Assembly (NCBI RefSeq): GCF_003112575.1
Contig: NZ_BEWC01000010.1
Coordinates: forward strand, 1 to 64,000
DNA: 64,000 nt
Reading direction: 5' to 3'
Source of the DNA: Streptomyces ardesiacus
Lineage (GTDB): Bacteria; Actinomycetota; Actinomycetes; Streptomycetales; Streptomycetaceae
Position 1 is the stretch's first letter, and the number at the start of each line of letters is the position of its first letter. The notes beneath the pieces are model-generated. The model worked only from the letters and a program-made list of their open reading frames with translations. It made no database searches and was not told where the DNA came from. Shown one piece after another: positions 44,844-55,088 of the stretch. The position numbers and the translations under genes are program-made.

Positions 44844-45971
44844 TCACACCAGGGGGGTCATGAAGCGGCGCAGGGCCTCCTCGTAGGCCTCGGGGTCGGC
44901 GTTCCACATGGCGCCGTGCGGGGCGTCGCGGACCGTGTGCAGGGCGACCAGGCGCGCGTGGGTGTCGGCGAGGCGGCGGGAGAAGCGCCAGGGGGCCACC
45001 GCGTCGTCGGGGCCGTGGAAGATCAGGGTGGGCACCGACGGGCGGTACAGGCCCGCCATGCCGGCGTCCCGGTCGGCGTGCAGACCGGCGCGGCCCTGCG
45101 CGGCCCGGACGGCGAGCGGCAGGAGCGCGGCGGGGGTGCGGCGGGCGGCGGCCAGGGCGCGCAGGGTGGTCTCCCAGCTGAGCACCGGGGAGTCCAGGAC
45201 GAGCCCCGCGATGCGCTCGCGCACGCCGGAGAGCGCCGCGGTGCGCAGGGCCATGGTGGCGCCGGTGGACCAGCCGAGCAGGACGACCTTGCGGGCGCCG
45301 TGGTCGACGGCGTAGCGGACGGCGGCGTCCACGTCGCGCCACTCGGTCTCGCCGAAGTGGTGCACTCCGTCGGGCGAGGGCGGGGCGCCGACGTCGCCGC
45401 GGTAGGCGAGGGCGAGCACCGCGACGTTCCTGCGGTGCAGGGGGGCGATCAGGTTCAGGGCGTGTTCGCGGGTGGCGGCGAGGCCGTGCACGGCGATGAT
45501 CCAGGTCGGCCGGGCCCCGGGCACGAACCAGGCTGGGAGCGGCCCGAGTTCTCCCGGTACCTCGACGTCGGTGTAGTCCAGGCCGAGGGCGGTGCCCGGG
45601 TTGCCGACGTACAGGTTGGGGGTCATCCACGCCCGGTCGCCGGTCCCGAGGGTGCCGTGCGTGACGCGTTCGAGGCGGCGTACGACGGTGTCGGCGCCGT
45701 GTTCGGCGGTGCCGAGGACCGGGCCGACGACCGCGTGGGAGCCGTCGCCGGCGAGCCCGTACCGGCCCGGGCGCAGCGCGGCCAGGTCCCGGGTGAGGGT
45801 GATCTGCCCGGCGGCGGTGCCGTGCACGGTGAGCCGGGGCTCGGTGGGCAGGGGACGGCCGGGGGTCGCCTTGAGCGCGGCGTCGCTGGCGAGCCGGCCT
45901 GCGGCGACGCTCGCCGCCCCGGTCGCCAGGGCTGCGGTGACGGCGGCTGCCGTCGCGGTGACAGTGCGCAT
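44844..45971 (-). CDS. Alpha/beta-hydrolase, N-terminal signal or anchor
   Basis: The 375-residue protein begins with a hydrophobic Ala-rich stretch (residues 4-25) that may be a signal peptide or anchor. The hydrolase core has the nucleophile elbow GWSTGAT (Ser about 234), the acid in FHGPDDAVAPW and the His in DAPHGAMWNAD. The loop TWIIAVHGLAATREHALN carries the oxyanion region. It is likely an esterase or acyl hydrolase of unknown substrate. The ATG 45971 follows CCAGGAGAC. Confidence 0.85.
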   Translation of the reverse strand: MRTVTATAAAVTAALATGAASVAAGRLASDAALKATPGRPLPTEPRLTVHGTAAGQITLTRDLAALRPGRYGLAGDGSHAVVGPVLGTAEHGADTVVRRLERVTHGTLGTGDRAWMTPNLYVGNPGTALGLDYTDVEVPGELGPLPAWFVPGARPTWIIAVHGLAATREHALNLIAPLHRRNVAVLALAYRGDVGAPPSPDGVHHFGETEWRDVDAAVRYAVDHGARKVVLLGWSTGATMALRTAALSGVRERIAGLVLDSPVLSWETTLRALAAARRTPAALLPLAVRAAQGRAGLHADRDAGMAGLYRPSVPTLIFHGPDDAVAPWRFSRRLADTHARLVALHTVRDAPHGAMWNADPEAYEEALRRFMTPLV

Positions 45972-46085
45972 GGGGCCAGTCTCCTGGGGGAGTACTCGGG
46001 CGGCCAGTGGACGCGTGACGGTGGGTGACGAGGTGCCGGTGTTCCGTAGCCGGTACCCCCTGAGCCGCCCGGCACGCACCCGGCG

Positions 46086-46820
46086 TCAGCTTCGCCGGCC
46101 GTACCCGCGCAGCCGCTCGGCCGCCTCCGCCAGTTGGGCCGGCGTCAGCAGGGACGGCGAGTGGCCCGGCACCGAGGCGGCTGTCAGCCACAGGCGGCAC
46201 ATCCACTCGAGCTGGGCGGTGCGGTCGTAGGCCTGGTCGAGGGAGGTGCCGTAGGTGAGCGTGCCGTGGTTGCGGAGCAGGCAGCCGGTGCGGCCCGCGA
46301 GGGCGTCGAGCATGCCGCGGGCGAGTTCGTCGGTGCCGTAGGCCGCGTACGGGGCGACCCGGACGGGGCCGCCGAGGGCGGCGGTCATGTAGTGCACCGG
46401 CGGGAGTTCGGGGACCAGCAGCGAGACCGCCGTCGCGTGCACGGCGTGGGTGTGGACGACGGCGCGGGCGCCGGGGTCGGCGCGGTAGACGGCCAGGTGC
46501 ATGGGCAGTTCGCTGGTGGGGACGAGGGTGCCGAGCACCTGGCGTCCGTCCAGGTCGACGCCGGTTGCGTCGGCCGGGGTCAGCCGGTCGTAGGGCACGC
46601 CCGAAGGGGTGACCAGGACCGTGTCGCCCACGCGCACCGAGACGTTGCCGGAGGTGCCGACCACCAGGCCGTCGGCGACCGTCCGCCGGGCCGTCGCGAC
46701 GAGCTCCGCCCAGGCCGACTCCCTGGCGCCCTCCCCCGCCGGCTCCCCGGCCCCGCCCCGGGCCGGCCCCGGGTCCGTCCCCTCGGTCCCGTCCGCCCCC
46801 GTGGCCCGCTGATTCGTCAC
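46086..46820 (-). CDS. Class II aldolase/adducin family protein
   Basis: The 244-residue protein belongs to the fuculose-phosphate aldolase superfamily. The zinc ligands HTHAVHAT and RNHGTLTYG are present, as is a catalytic-type Glu in TSELPMH. Relatives cleave or epimerise sugar phosphates. The N-terminal 30 residues are disordered. The start is GTG 46820 with GGGAGGAGAC upstream. It is the last leftward gene before pitH2, with which it shares a 225-bp divergent gap. Confidence 0.85.
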   Translation of the reverse strand: MTNQRATGADGTEGTDPGPARGGAGEPAGEGARESAWAELVATARRTVADGLVVGTSGNVSVRVGDTVLVTPSGVPYDRLTPADATGVDLDGRQVLGTLVPTSELPMHLAVYRADPGARAVVHTHAVHATAVSLLVPELPPVHYMTAALGGPVRVAPYAAYGTDELARGMLDALAGRTGCLLRNHGTLTYGTSLDQAYDRTAQLEWMCRLWLTAASVPGHSPSLLTPAQLAEAAERLRGYGRRS

Positions 46821-46976
46821 AGTCGCCGTCTCCTCCCGGGCCGCCCGCGCGCCCCCTCACGTCCGCCGTCGCACGGCCTCGCGGCGATCCTGCCAGGGAC
46901 GTCTCCGGAGAGCACCGGAACGGGCACGCAGAGGGAGGCTCCGGCACCGCTTCCGGTCACCGTGACGCCCTGCTCA

Positions 46977-46998
46977 GTTCATCTTCCGTTCACCCTGG
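46977..46998 (+). promoter_or_regulatory. PHO box: two adjacent 11-nt direct repeats before pitH2
   Basis: GTTCATCTTCC (46977-46987) and GTTCACCCTGG (46988-46998) are head-to-tail 11-nt units that match the Streptomyces PhoP direct-repeat form (GTTCACC core). They lie 48 bp before the pitH2 ATG. PhoP control of pitH2 in S. coelicolor has been reported, which supports this reading. Confidence 0.75.
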
Positions 46999-47045
46999 TT
47001 ACCTACGTTCGTCGCGCCAACGACCTCGAACGATTGCCTGGGTAA

Positions 47046-48314
<1,269 letters not shown>

Positions 48315-48348
48315 GCCCGCGTCCCGGGTACGAAGGAAGCGAACCTCC

Positions 48349-48570
48349 ATGAGCATCGACTGGGCAGCCCTCGGCTCCGTCTTCGGCGTCAGCCTCGTGG
48401 TCACGGTGGCCCTGGTGGGCCTGTTCACCCTCGGCATCGTCGGCCTCTCCCGCCAGGAGCGGGCCGCGGCGCAGGGCGGCTCCGCGACCCTCGCGGTCAC
48501 CGGCGCGTACGCGTGCTTCGCGGCCTGCACGGCGGCGGTGGCGTACGGGATCTATCTGATCGTCGCCTGA
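48349..48570 (+). CDS. Small two-pass membrane protein linked to pitH2
   Basis: The 73-residue protein has two hydrophobic segments (about residues 12-34 and 48-70) with a short charged loop (SRQERAAAQGG) between them. It begins 34 nt after the pitH2 stop, with GAAGGAAG as ribosome site, and precedes the terminator, so it is cotranscribed. A role as an accessory to the phosphate carrier is an inference. Confidence 0.8.
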   Translation: MSIDWAALGSVFGVSLVVTVALVGLFTLGIVGLSRQERAAAQGGSATLAVTGAYACFAACTAAVAYGIYLIVA

Positions 48571-48600
48571 GCGCCCCCGCACCACCGCGCACGCCCCGGG

Positions 48601-48639
48601 GCGGGGCGCGGAACGGACTCGCACCGTTCCGCGCCCCGC
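48601..48639 (+). terminator. Terminator after pitH2 operon
   Basis: A 16-bp perfect GC stem (48601-48616 with 48624-48639), loop ACTCGCA, lies 30 nt past the small gene. It isolates the phosphate operon from the cobalamin cluster. Confidence 0.88.
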
Positions 48640-48755
48640 CTCTGCGCGTTCCGGCGCGCATCCCGCGGGTGTGGGCCTGCGCACACTCCCCCGTCGCAGG
48701 TCAACGCCAGGTTGACGGCTGTTCGCGGACCGTGGTGGACTTCCGGGGCCATCTA

Positions 48756-48850
48756 CGGCGGCAGGAGAGGAAGCCCGGTGCGAATCCGGCGCGGTCCCGC
48801 CACTGTGACCGGGGAACAGGAGCCCCGGGAGCCAGGAACTCTCACCGCCG
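48756..48850 (+). ncRNA. Cobalamin (AdoCbl) riboswitch
   Basis: The leader holds the conserved core CGAATCCGGCGCGGTCCCGCCACTG (in part; 48781-48804) and the B12 box AGCCAGGAA at 48830-48838, closed by a CGGCGG/CCGCCG helix (48756-48761 with 48845-48850). When adenosylcobalamin binds, downstream gene expression is shut off. It sits 118 nt before cobD and controls the cluster. A hairpin near 48863-48880 is a candidate expression platform. Confidence 0.93.
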
Positions 48851-48897
48851 GACTCTTCGAACCAGGGCGTGGACACCCTGAGTGAGGACATGACGCG

Positions 48898-48963
48898 ATG
48901 CCCGGCTGCCGCCTCCGCACGACACCCCCCACCAGGTCTCTCCCTGCCCGTGTGACCGGCTGA
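48898..48963 (+). other. Candidate upstream ORF (21 codons) between riboswitch and cobD
   Basis: An ATG at 48898, with GAGG about 10 nt upstream, opens a 21-codon frame rich in Pro, Arg and Thr that stops 4 nt before the cobD GTG, in another frame. An overlapping frame from ATG 48890 also stops before cobD. Either could couple translation to cobD, or both could be chance. Confidence 0.3.
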
Positions 48964-48967
48964 GCCC

Positions 48968-49933
48968 GTGCGAGCCGGACGCGTCTTCGCGTACGGCGCC
49001 GCCGCCGGCCTCCTCGGCGACCTCCTCCTCGGCGACCCCCGCCGCGGACACCCGGTCGCCGTGTTCGGCCGTGCCGCGAGCGCCGTGGAACAGGTGCTGT
49101 GGCGGGACCACCGGGGCCGGGGCGCCCTGCACACCGCCGTGTGCGCCGGGGGCGCCGCCGCCCTCGGGCTGGCCGCCTCCCGTGCCGTGCGCCGCTCCCC
49201 CGCCGCCTCCGTCGCCCTGACCGCGGCGGCCACCTGGACGGTGGTCGGCGGCACCTCACTCGCCCGCGAGGCCGGGGCCGTCGGCCGGGCCCTGGACGCC
49301 GGGGACGTCGAGGCGGCCCGGGCGCGGCTGCCGCACCTGTGCGGGCGGGACCCGCAGGCCCTGGACGCCGACGGGATCGCCCGGGCGGTCGTGGAGTCCG
49401 TCGCCGAGAACACCTCGGACGCGGTCGTGGGGGCCCTGGTGTGGGGCGCGGTGGCCGGAGTGCCCGGACTGCTGGGCTTCCGCGCGGTCAACACGCTGGA
49501 CGCGATGGTCGGCCACAAGTCCCCCAGGTACCGCCGCTACGGCTGGGCCTCGGCCCGCCTCGACGACCTCGCGGGCTGGCCCGGCGCCCGCCTGACCGCC
49601 GTACTGACCACGGTCGCGGGCGGCGATCCGCGCGGCGCCGTACGGGCCTGGCGCGCGGACGCCGCACGGCATCCGAGCCCCAACGCGGGACCGGTGGAGG
49701 CCTCGTTCGCGGGCGCCCTCGGCGTACGGCTCGGCGGGACGCTCTCCTACGGCGGGCGGGTGGAACACCGGCCCGTGCTCAACGGGGCGGCGGGACGCGC
49801 CGTGCGGGCCGGTTCCGGCGACATCGGCCGGGCGGTGCGCCTCTCCCGGCGCGTGGGCTGGCTGGCGCTGGGCGTGTGCGCGGGCGCACGGCTGCTCGCG
49901 CACGGCATCGTCACGAAGGGACGTACGTCATGA
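48968..49933 (+). CDS. cobD: Adenosylcobinamide-phosphate synthase (CobD/CbiB)
   Basis: This integral membrane protein attaches the aminopropanol linker to adenosylcobyric acid. The 321-residue protein starts with [17 protein letters not shown], then [29 protein letters not shown] (in outline) and [29 protein letters not shown], the family core. It begins at GTG 48968 with a weak ribosome site, behind the B12 riboswitch. Its TGA overlaps the cobQ ATG. Confidence 0.93.
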   Translation: [321 protein letters not shown]

Positions 49934-51438
49934 ACGGTGGCCTGCTCGTCGCCGGTACCACCTCCGACGCCGGCAAGAGCGTCGTCACCGCCGGGATCTG
50001 CCGCTGGCTGGTGCGCCAGGGCGTCAAGGTCGCGCCGTTCAAGGCGCAGAACATGTCGCTCAACTCCTTCGTGACCCGCGACGGCGCCGAGATCGGGCGG
50101 GCCCAGGCCATGCAGGCCCAGGCCTGCCGGGTGGAGCCGACCGCGCACATGAACCCCGTGCTGCTCAAGCCCGGCGGGGAGCGCAGCAGCCAGGTCGTGC
50201 TGCTGGGCCGGCCGGTCGGCGAGATGAGTGCCCGCGGCTACCACGGCGGCCGCCAGGAGCGGCTGCTCGGCACGGTGCTCGACTCGCTCGCCGAACTCCG
50301 CGCCTCCTACGACGCGGTGATCTGCGAGGGGGCGGGCAGCCCGGCCGAGATCAACCTGCGCCGCACCGACATCGTCAACATGGGGATCGCCCGGGGCGCC
50401 GGACTGCCCGTCCTGGTCGTCGGCGACATCGACCGCGGCGGCGTCTTCGCCTCCTTCTTCGGCACGGTGGCGCTGCTGGCGCCCGAGGACCAGGCGCTGG
50501 TCGCCGGGTTCCTCGTCAACAAGTTCCGCGGCGACGTCTCGCTGCTGGAGCCGGGACTGGAGATGCTGCGCGGCCTCACCGGGCGGCGGGCCTACGGCGT
50601 GCTGCCGTACCGGCACGGGCTCGGCATCGACGAGGAGGACGGGCTGCGCGTCTCGCTGCGCGGGAGCGTGCGGGAGTCGGCCGTCGCCCCGCCCCTCGGC
50701 GAGGACGTGCTGCGGATCGCGGTGTGCGCGGTGCCGCTGATGTCCAACTTCACGGACGTGGACGCGCTGGCCGCCGAGCCGGGCGTCGTGGTCCGGTTCG
50801 TGGACCGGCCGGAGGAGCTGGCCGACGCCGACCTGGTGATCGTGCCGGGCACGCGCGGGACGGTGCGGGCCCTGCAGTGGCTGCGGGAGCGGGGGCTCGC
50901 GGACGCGATCGCCCGCAGGGCCGCCGAGCGGCGGCCGGTGCTCGGGATCTGCGGCGGCTTCCAGCTCCTCGGAGAGCACATCGAGGACGAGGTCGAGTCG
51001 CGCGCCGGGCACGTGGACGGGCTCGGAGTGCTGCCCGTGCGGGTGCGCTTCGCCCGCGAGAAGACCCTCACCCGGCCGGTGGGCGAGGCCCTCGGCGAGC
51101 GCGTCGAGGGGTACGAGATCCACCACGGGGTGGCCGAAGTGACCGGCGGGGAACCCTTCTTGGACGGCTGCCGGGCCGGCCGGACCTGGGGCACGCACTG
51201 GCACGGCTCGCTGGAGTCGGACGGCTTCCGGCGGGCGTTCCTGCGCGAGGTGGCCGCCGCCGCGGGCCGCCGCTTCGTGCCCGCCCCCGACACCTCGTTC
51301 GCCGCGCTGCGCGAGGAGCAGCTCGACCGGCTCGGCGACCTGATCGAACACCACGCGGACACCGACGCGCTGTGGCGGCTCATCGAGTCCGGCGCGCCGC
51401 AAGGACTGCCCTTCATTCCACCGGGAGCGCCCGCATGA
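49930..51438 (+). CDS. cobQ: Cobyric acid synthase (CobQ/CbiP)
   Basis: This glutamine- and ATP-dependent enzyme amidates four side chains of the corrin ring. The 502-residue protein has a P-loop-like start (LVAGTTSDAGKSV) and a C-terminal glutamine amidotransferase domain with the nucleophile in GICGGFQLLG (Cys about 340) and a His in YEIHHG. ATG overlaps the cobD stop (ATGA) and its own TGA overlaps the cobN ATG. Confidence 0.96.
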   Translation: MNGGLLVAGTTSDAGKSVVTAGICRWLVRQGVKVAPFKAQNMSLNSFVTRDGAEIGRAQAMQAQACRVEPTAHMNPVLLKPGGERSSQVVLLGRPVGEMSARGYHGGRQERLLGTVLDSLAELRASYDAVICEGAGSPAEINLRRTDIVNMGIARGAGLPVLVVGDIDRGGVFASFFGTVALLAPEDQALVAGFLVNKFRGDVSLLEPGLEMLRGLTGRRAYGVLPYRHGLGIDEEDGLRVSLRGSVRESAVAPPLGEDVLRIAVCAVPLMSNFTDVDALAAEPGVVVRFVDRPEELADADLVIVPGTRGTVRALQWLRERGLADAIARRAAERRPVLGICGGFQLLGEHIEDEVESRAGHVDGLGVLPVRVRFAREKTLTRPVGEALGERVEGYEIHHGVAEVTGGEPFLDGCRAGRTWGTHWHGSLESDGFRRAFLREVAAAAGRRFVPAPDTSFAALREEQLDRLGDLIEHHADTDALWRLIESGAPQGLPFIPPGAPA

Positions 51439-54400
51439 GCACTGTGCTGTTGTTGTCGACCGCCGACACGGACCTGCTGGCGGCCCGCGCGTCGGACGCC
51501 GCCTACCGGATCGGCAACCCGACCCGGGTCGACGTCCGCGAGGAACTGCCGGGCCTGGTCGAGGGCGCGGACCTCGCCGTCGTGCGCCTGCTCGGCGGCA
51601 GGCGCGCCTGGGAGGACGGGCTCGCCGCGCTGAAGGCCGCCGGCATCCCGACCGTCCTGCTGGGCGGCGAGAGCGTGCCGGACGCGGAGCTGATGGCGGA
51701 GTCGTCGGTCCCGGCCGGCGTGGTGGCCGAGGCGCTGCGCTACCTGGTCGAGGGCGGCCCGGACAACCTCACCCAGCTCGCCCGGTTCCTGTCGGACACG
51801 GTGCTGCTGACCGGCGAGGGCTTCGACGAGCCGCGGAAGATGCCGGAGTACGGCGTGCACGGCTCCCGGGACCTCGTGGCGGGCCGCCCGACGGTCGGCG
51901 TGCTCTTCTACCGCGCCCACCAGCTCAGCGGCAACACCGCCTTCGTCGACACGCTGTGCGACGCGATCGAGGCGCGCGGCGCCAACGCCCTGCCGGTGTA
52001 CTGCGGTTCGCTGCGCGGCGCGGACCCCGGGCTGTACGAGCTGCTGGGCCGGGCCGACGCCCTGGTCGCCACGGTCCTCGCGGCCGGCGGCACGCACGCC
52101 TCGCAGGCGTCGGCCGGCGGCGACGAGGAGGCCTGGGACGTCGGGGCGCTGGCCGACCTGGACGTCCCGGTGCTGCAGGGGCTCTGCCTCACCTCCTCCC
52201 GGGCCGCCTGGGAGGCCTCCGACGCCGCGCTGTCCCCGATGGACGCGGCGATGCAGGTGGCCATCCCGGAGTTCGACGGACGTCTGGTGACGGTGCCGTT
52301 CTCCTTCAAGGAGCAGGGGCCGGACGACGTCCCGGTCTACGTCGCCGACCCCGAGCGGGCCGGCCGGGTCGCCGGAATCGCCGTCCGGCACGCGGTGCTC
52401 CGGCACAAGCCGAACGCCGACAAGAAGCTCGCGCTGGTCTTCACGGCGTACCCGACCAAGCACTCCCGCGTCGGCAACGCGGTCGGCCTGGACACCCCCG
52501 CCTCGGCGGTGCGGGTGCTGGACGCGCTCAGGGACGCGGGGTACGGGGTCACCGGGTACCCCGCCGAGGGCGACGAGCTGATCCACCGGCTCATCGAGGC
52601 GGGCGGTCACGACGTCGAGTGGCTGACGGAGGACCAGCTCGCCGCGGCGCCCGCGCGGGTGCCGCTGGCCGACTACCGGGCGTGGTTCGAGAGGCTGGAC
52701 CCGCAACTGCGGGACGGCATGCGCGAGGCGTGGGGCGAGCCCCCGGGTTCCCTGTACGTGGACGGCGACGACATCGTGCTGGCGTCGGTCCGGTTCGGGA
52801 ACGTCGTGGTGATGATCCAGCCGCCGCGCGGCTTCGGGGAGAACCCGATCGCGATCTACCACGACCCGGACATGCCGCCGTCGCACCACTACATGGCCGC
52901 CTACCGCTGGCTGGAGCACACGTTCGGCGCCGACGCGATCGTCCACATGGGCAAGCACGGCACGATGGAGTGGCTGCCCGGCAAGGGCCTCGGCCTGAGC
53001 GCCGGCTGCGCACCGGACGCCGTGCTCGGCGACCTGCCGCTGATCTACCCCTTCATCGTCAACGACCCCGGTGAGGGTACCCAGGCCAAGCGGCGCGGCC
53101 ACGCCACGGTCGTCGACCACCTCGTGCCGCCGATGGCGCGCGCGGACACCTACGGCGACCTGGCCAAGCTCGAGCAGCTCCTCGACGAGTACGCACTCGT
53201 CTCCGACCTCGACCCGACGAAGGCGCCCGCGGTCCGCGCGCAGATCTGGACGCTGGTCAAGGCGGCCGAGCTCCACCACGACCTGCACGTGGACGACCAG
53301 CCGGACGACGACGACTTCGACGAGTTCGTCATGCACATCGACGGCTACCTGTGCGAGATCAAGGACGTGCAGATCCGCGACGGCCTGCACGTCCTGGGCG
53401 GCGGCCCGGTCGGCGAGCCGCGCGTCAACCTGGTGCTGGCGGTGCTGCGCGCCTCCCAGGTGTGGGGCGGGCGGGCGAACGCGCTGCCGGGCCTGCGGGC
53501 GACCCTGGCCGAGCACTTCGGGCTGGTGGAGAAGGATCTGCTGGCCGAACCCGGCGCGCCCGTGAAGGTGCCGGTCGAGCTGACGGACCTGGTGGACGGC
53601 CCGGCGCGGTCGGCGGCGGACGCGGTCGACCTGCTGGAGCAGTTGTGCCGGCGCGTCGCCGAGGGCATGGAGCTGCGGGCGTGGGACACGGCGGCCGTAC
53701 CGGGGCTGGTGCGCGACGTCCTCGGCACCGAACTCCCCGACGCCGTGGCGGTGCTGGAGTTCGCCTGCACGGAGGTCGTGCCGCGGCTCGCCCGGACCAC
53801 GGACGAGATCGGGCACATCCTGCGGGCCCTGGACGGCGGTTACGTCCCGGCCGGACCGTCCGGCTCCCCGACCCGCGGCCTGGTCAACGTCCTGCCGACC
53901 GGCCGGAACTTCTACTCCGTCGACCCGAAGGCGATCCCGTCCCGGCTGAGCTGGGAGGTCGGGCAGTCGCTGGCGGACTCGCTGATCCAGCGGTACCTGA
54001 GCGACACCGGCGCGTACCCGAAGTCGGTCGGCCTCACGGTGTGGGGCACGTCCGCGATGCGCACCCAGGGCGACGACATCGCGGAGATCCTGGCGCTGCT
54101 GGGCTGCCGCCCGGTGTGGGACGACGCGTCGCGGCGGGTGACGGGCTTCGAGGTGGTCCCGCTCGCGGAGCTGGGCCGGCCGCGCGTCGACGTCACGGTG
54201 CGCATCTCGGGGTTCTTCCGGGACGCGTTCCCGCACGTGGTGGGGCTGATCGACGACGCGGTGCGGGCGGTGGCGGAGCTGGACGAGCCCGCCTCGCAGA
54301 ACTTCGTCCGCGCGCACGCCGACGAGGACACCGCCGGGCACGGCGACCGGCGCCGGGCGACCTCGCGCATCTTCGGCTCCAAGCCGGGCGCCTACGGCGC

Positions 54401-55088
54401 GGGTCTGCTGCCGCTGATCGACGCCCGGAACTGGCGCAGCGACGCGGACCTCGCCGAGGTGTACGCGGTGTGGGGCGGCTACGCCTACGGGCGTGGGCTC
54501 GACGGGCGGCCGGCGCGCGGGGACATGGAGACGGCGTTCCGGCGGATCGCGGTGGCGGCGAAGAACGTGGACACGCGTGAGCACGACCTCGTGGACGCCG
54601 ACGACTACTTCCAGTACCACGGCGGCATGGTCGCGATGGTGCGGCACCTGACGGGGGACTCCCCCGAGGCGTACGTGGGTGACTCCGCCACCCCGGACCA
54701 GGTGAGGACGCGGACGCTGGGCGAGGAGACGCACCGGGTGTTCCGGGCGCGGGTGGTCAATCCGCGGTGGATGGCGGCCATGCGGCGACACGGCTACAAG
54801 GGTGCCTTCGAGATGGCGGCGACCGTGGACTACCTCTTCGGGTACGACGCCACGGCCGGGGTCGTGGACGACTGGATGTACGAGCGGCTCAGCGCCGAGT
54901 ACGTCTTCGCCCCGGAGAACCGGGACTTCATGAAGAAGTCCAACCCGTGGGCGCTGCGCGGCATCACGGAACGGCTGCTGGAGGCGGCCGACCGCGGCCT
55001 GTGGGCCGAACCGGACGCGGAGACGCTGGAGCGGCTGCGCGCCACCTATCTGGAGCTCGAAGGCGACTTGGAGGGCGACGACAAGTGA
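51435..55088 (+). CDS. cobN: Aerobic cobaltochelatase subunit CobN
   Basis: This 1217-residue subunit binds hydrogenobyrinic acid a,c-diamide and carries out cobalt insertion, powered by an AAA+ motor. It resembles the magnesium-chelatase H subunit, with family blocks such as ALVFTAYPTKHSRVGNAVGLD, HMGKHGTMEWLPGKGL and LPTGRNFYSVDPKAIPS. Translation overlaps both neighbours (ATGA, GTGA). The presence of CobN shows late, aerobic-type cobalt insertion. CobS and CobT are absent; the next gene provides the motor. Confidence 0.96.
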   Translation: MSTVLLLSTADTDLLAARASDAAYRIGNPTRVDVREELPGLVEGADLAVVRLLGGRRAWEDGLAALKAAGIPTVLLGGESVPDAELMAESSVPAGVVAEALRYLVEGGPDNLTQLARFLSDTVLLTGEGFDEPRKMPEYGVHGSRDLVAGRPTVGVLFYRAHQLSGNTAFVDTLCDAIEARGANALPVYCGSLRGADPGLYELLGRADALVATVLAAGGTHASQASAGGDEEAWDVGALADLDVPVLQGLCLTSSRAAWEASDAALSPMDAAMQVAIPEFDGRLVTVPFSFKEQGPDDVPVYVADPERAGRVAGIAVRHAVLRHKPNADKKLALVFTAYPTKHSRVGNAVGLDTPASAVRVLDALRDAGYGVTGYPAEGDELIHRLIEAGGHDVEWLTEDQLAAAPARVPLADYRAWFERLDPQLRDGMREAWGEPPGSLYVDGDDIVLASVRFGNVVVMIQPPRGFGENPIAIYHDPDMPPSHHYMAAYRWLEHTFGADAIVHMGKHGTMEWLPGKGLGLSAGCAPDAVLGDLPLIYPFIVNDPGEGTQAKRRGHATVVDHLVPPMARADTYGDLAKLEQLLDEYALVSDLDPTKAPAVRAQIWTLVKAAELHHDLHVDDQPDDDDFDEFVMHIDGYLCEIKDVQIRDGLHVLGGGPVGEPRVNLVLAVLRASQVWGGRANALPGLRATLAEHFGLVEKDLLAEPGAPVKVPVELTDLVDGPARSAADAVDLLEQLCRRVAEGMELRAWDTAAVPGLVRDVLGTELPDAVAVLEFACTEVVPRLARTTDEIGHILRALDGGYVPAGPSGSPTRGLVNVLPTGRNFYSVDPKAIPSRLSWEVGQSLADSLIQRYLSDTGAYPKSVGLTVWGTSAMRTQGDDIAEILALLGCRPVWDDASRRVTGFEVVPLAELGRPRVDVTVRISGFFRDAFPHVVGLIDDAVRAVAELDEPASQNFVRAHADEDTAGHGDRRRATSRIFGSKPGAYGAGLLPLIDARNWRSDADLAEVYAVWGGYAYGRGLDGRPARGDMETAFRRIAVAAKNVDTREHDLVDADDYFQYHGGMVAMVRHLTGDSPEAYVGDSATPDQVRTRTLGEETHRVFRARVVNPRWMAAMRRHGYKGAFEMAATVDYLFGYDATAGVVDDWMYERLSAEYVFAPENRDFMKKSNPWALRGITERLLEAADRGLWAEPDAETLERLRATYLELEGDLEGDDK

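Noticed and set aside
50592-54791. A 1399-residue open frame antisense to cobQ and cobN
   Set aside because: It is His/Arg/Gly-rich low-complexity sequence with no domain, produced by high GC third positions of the real cobQ and cobN genes.
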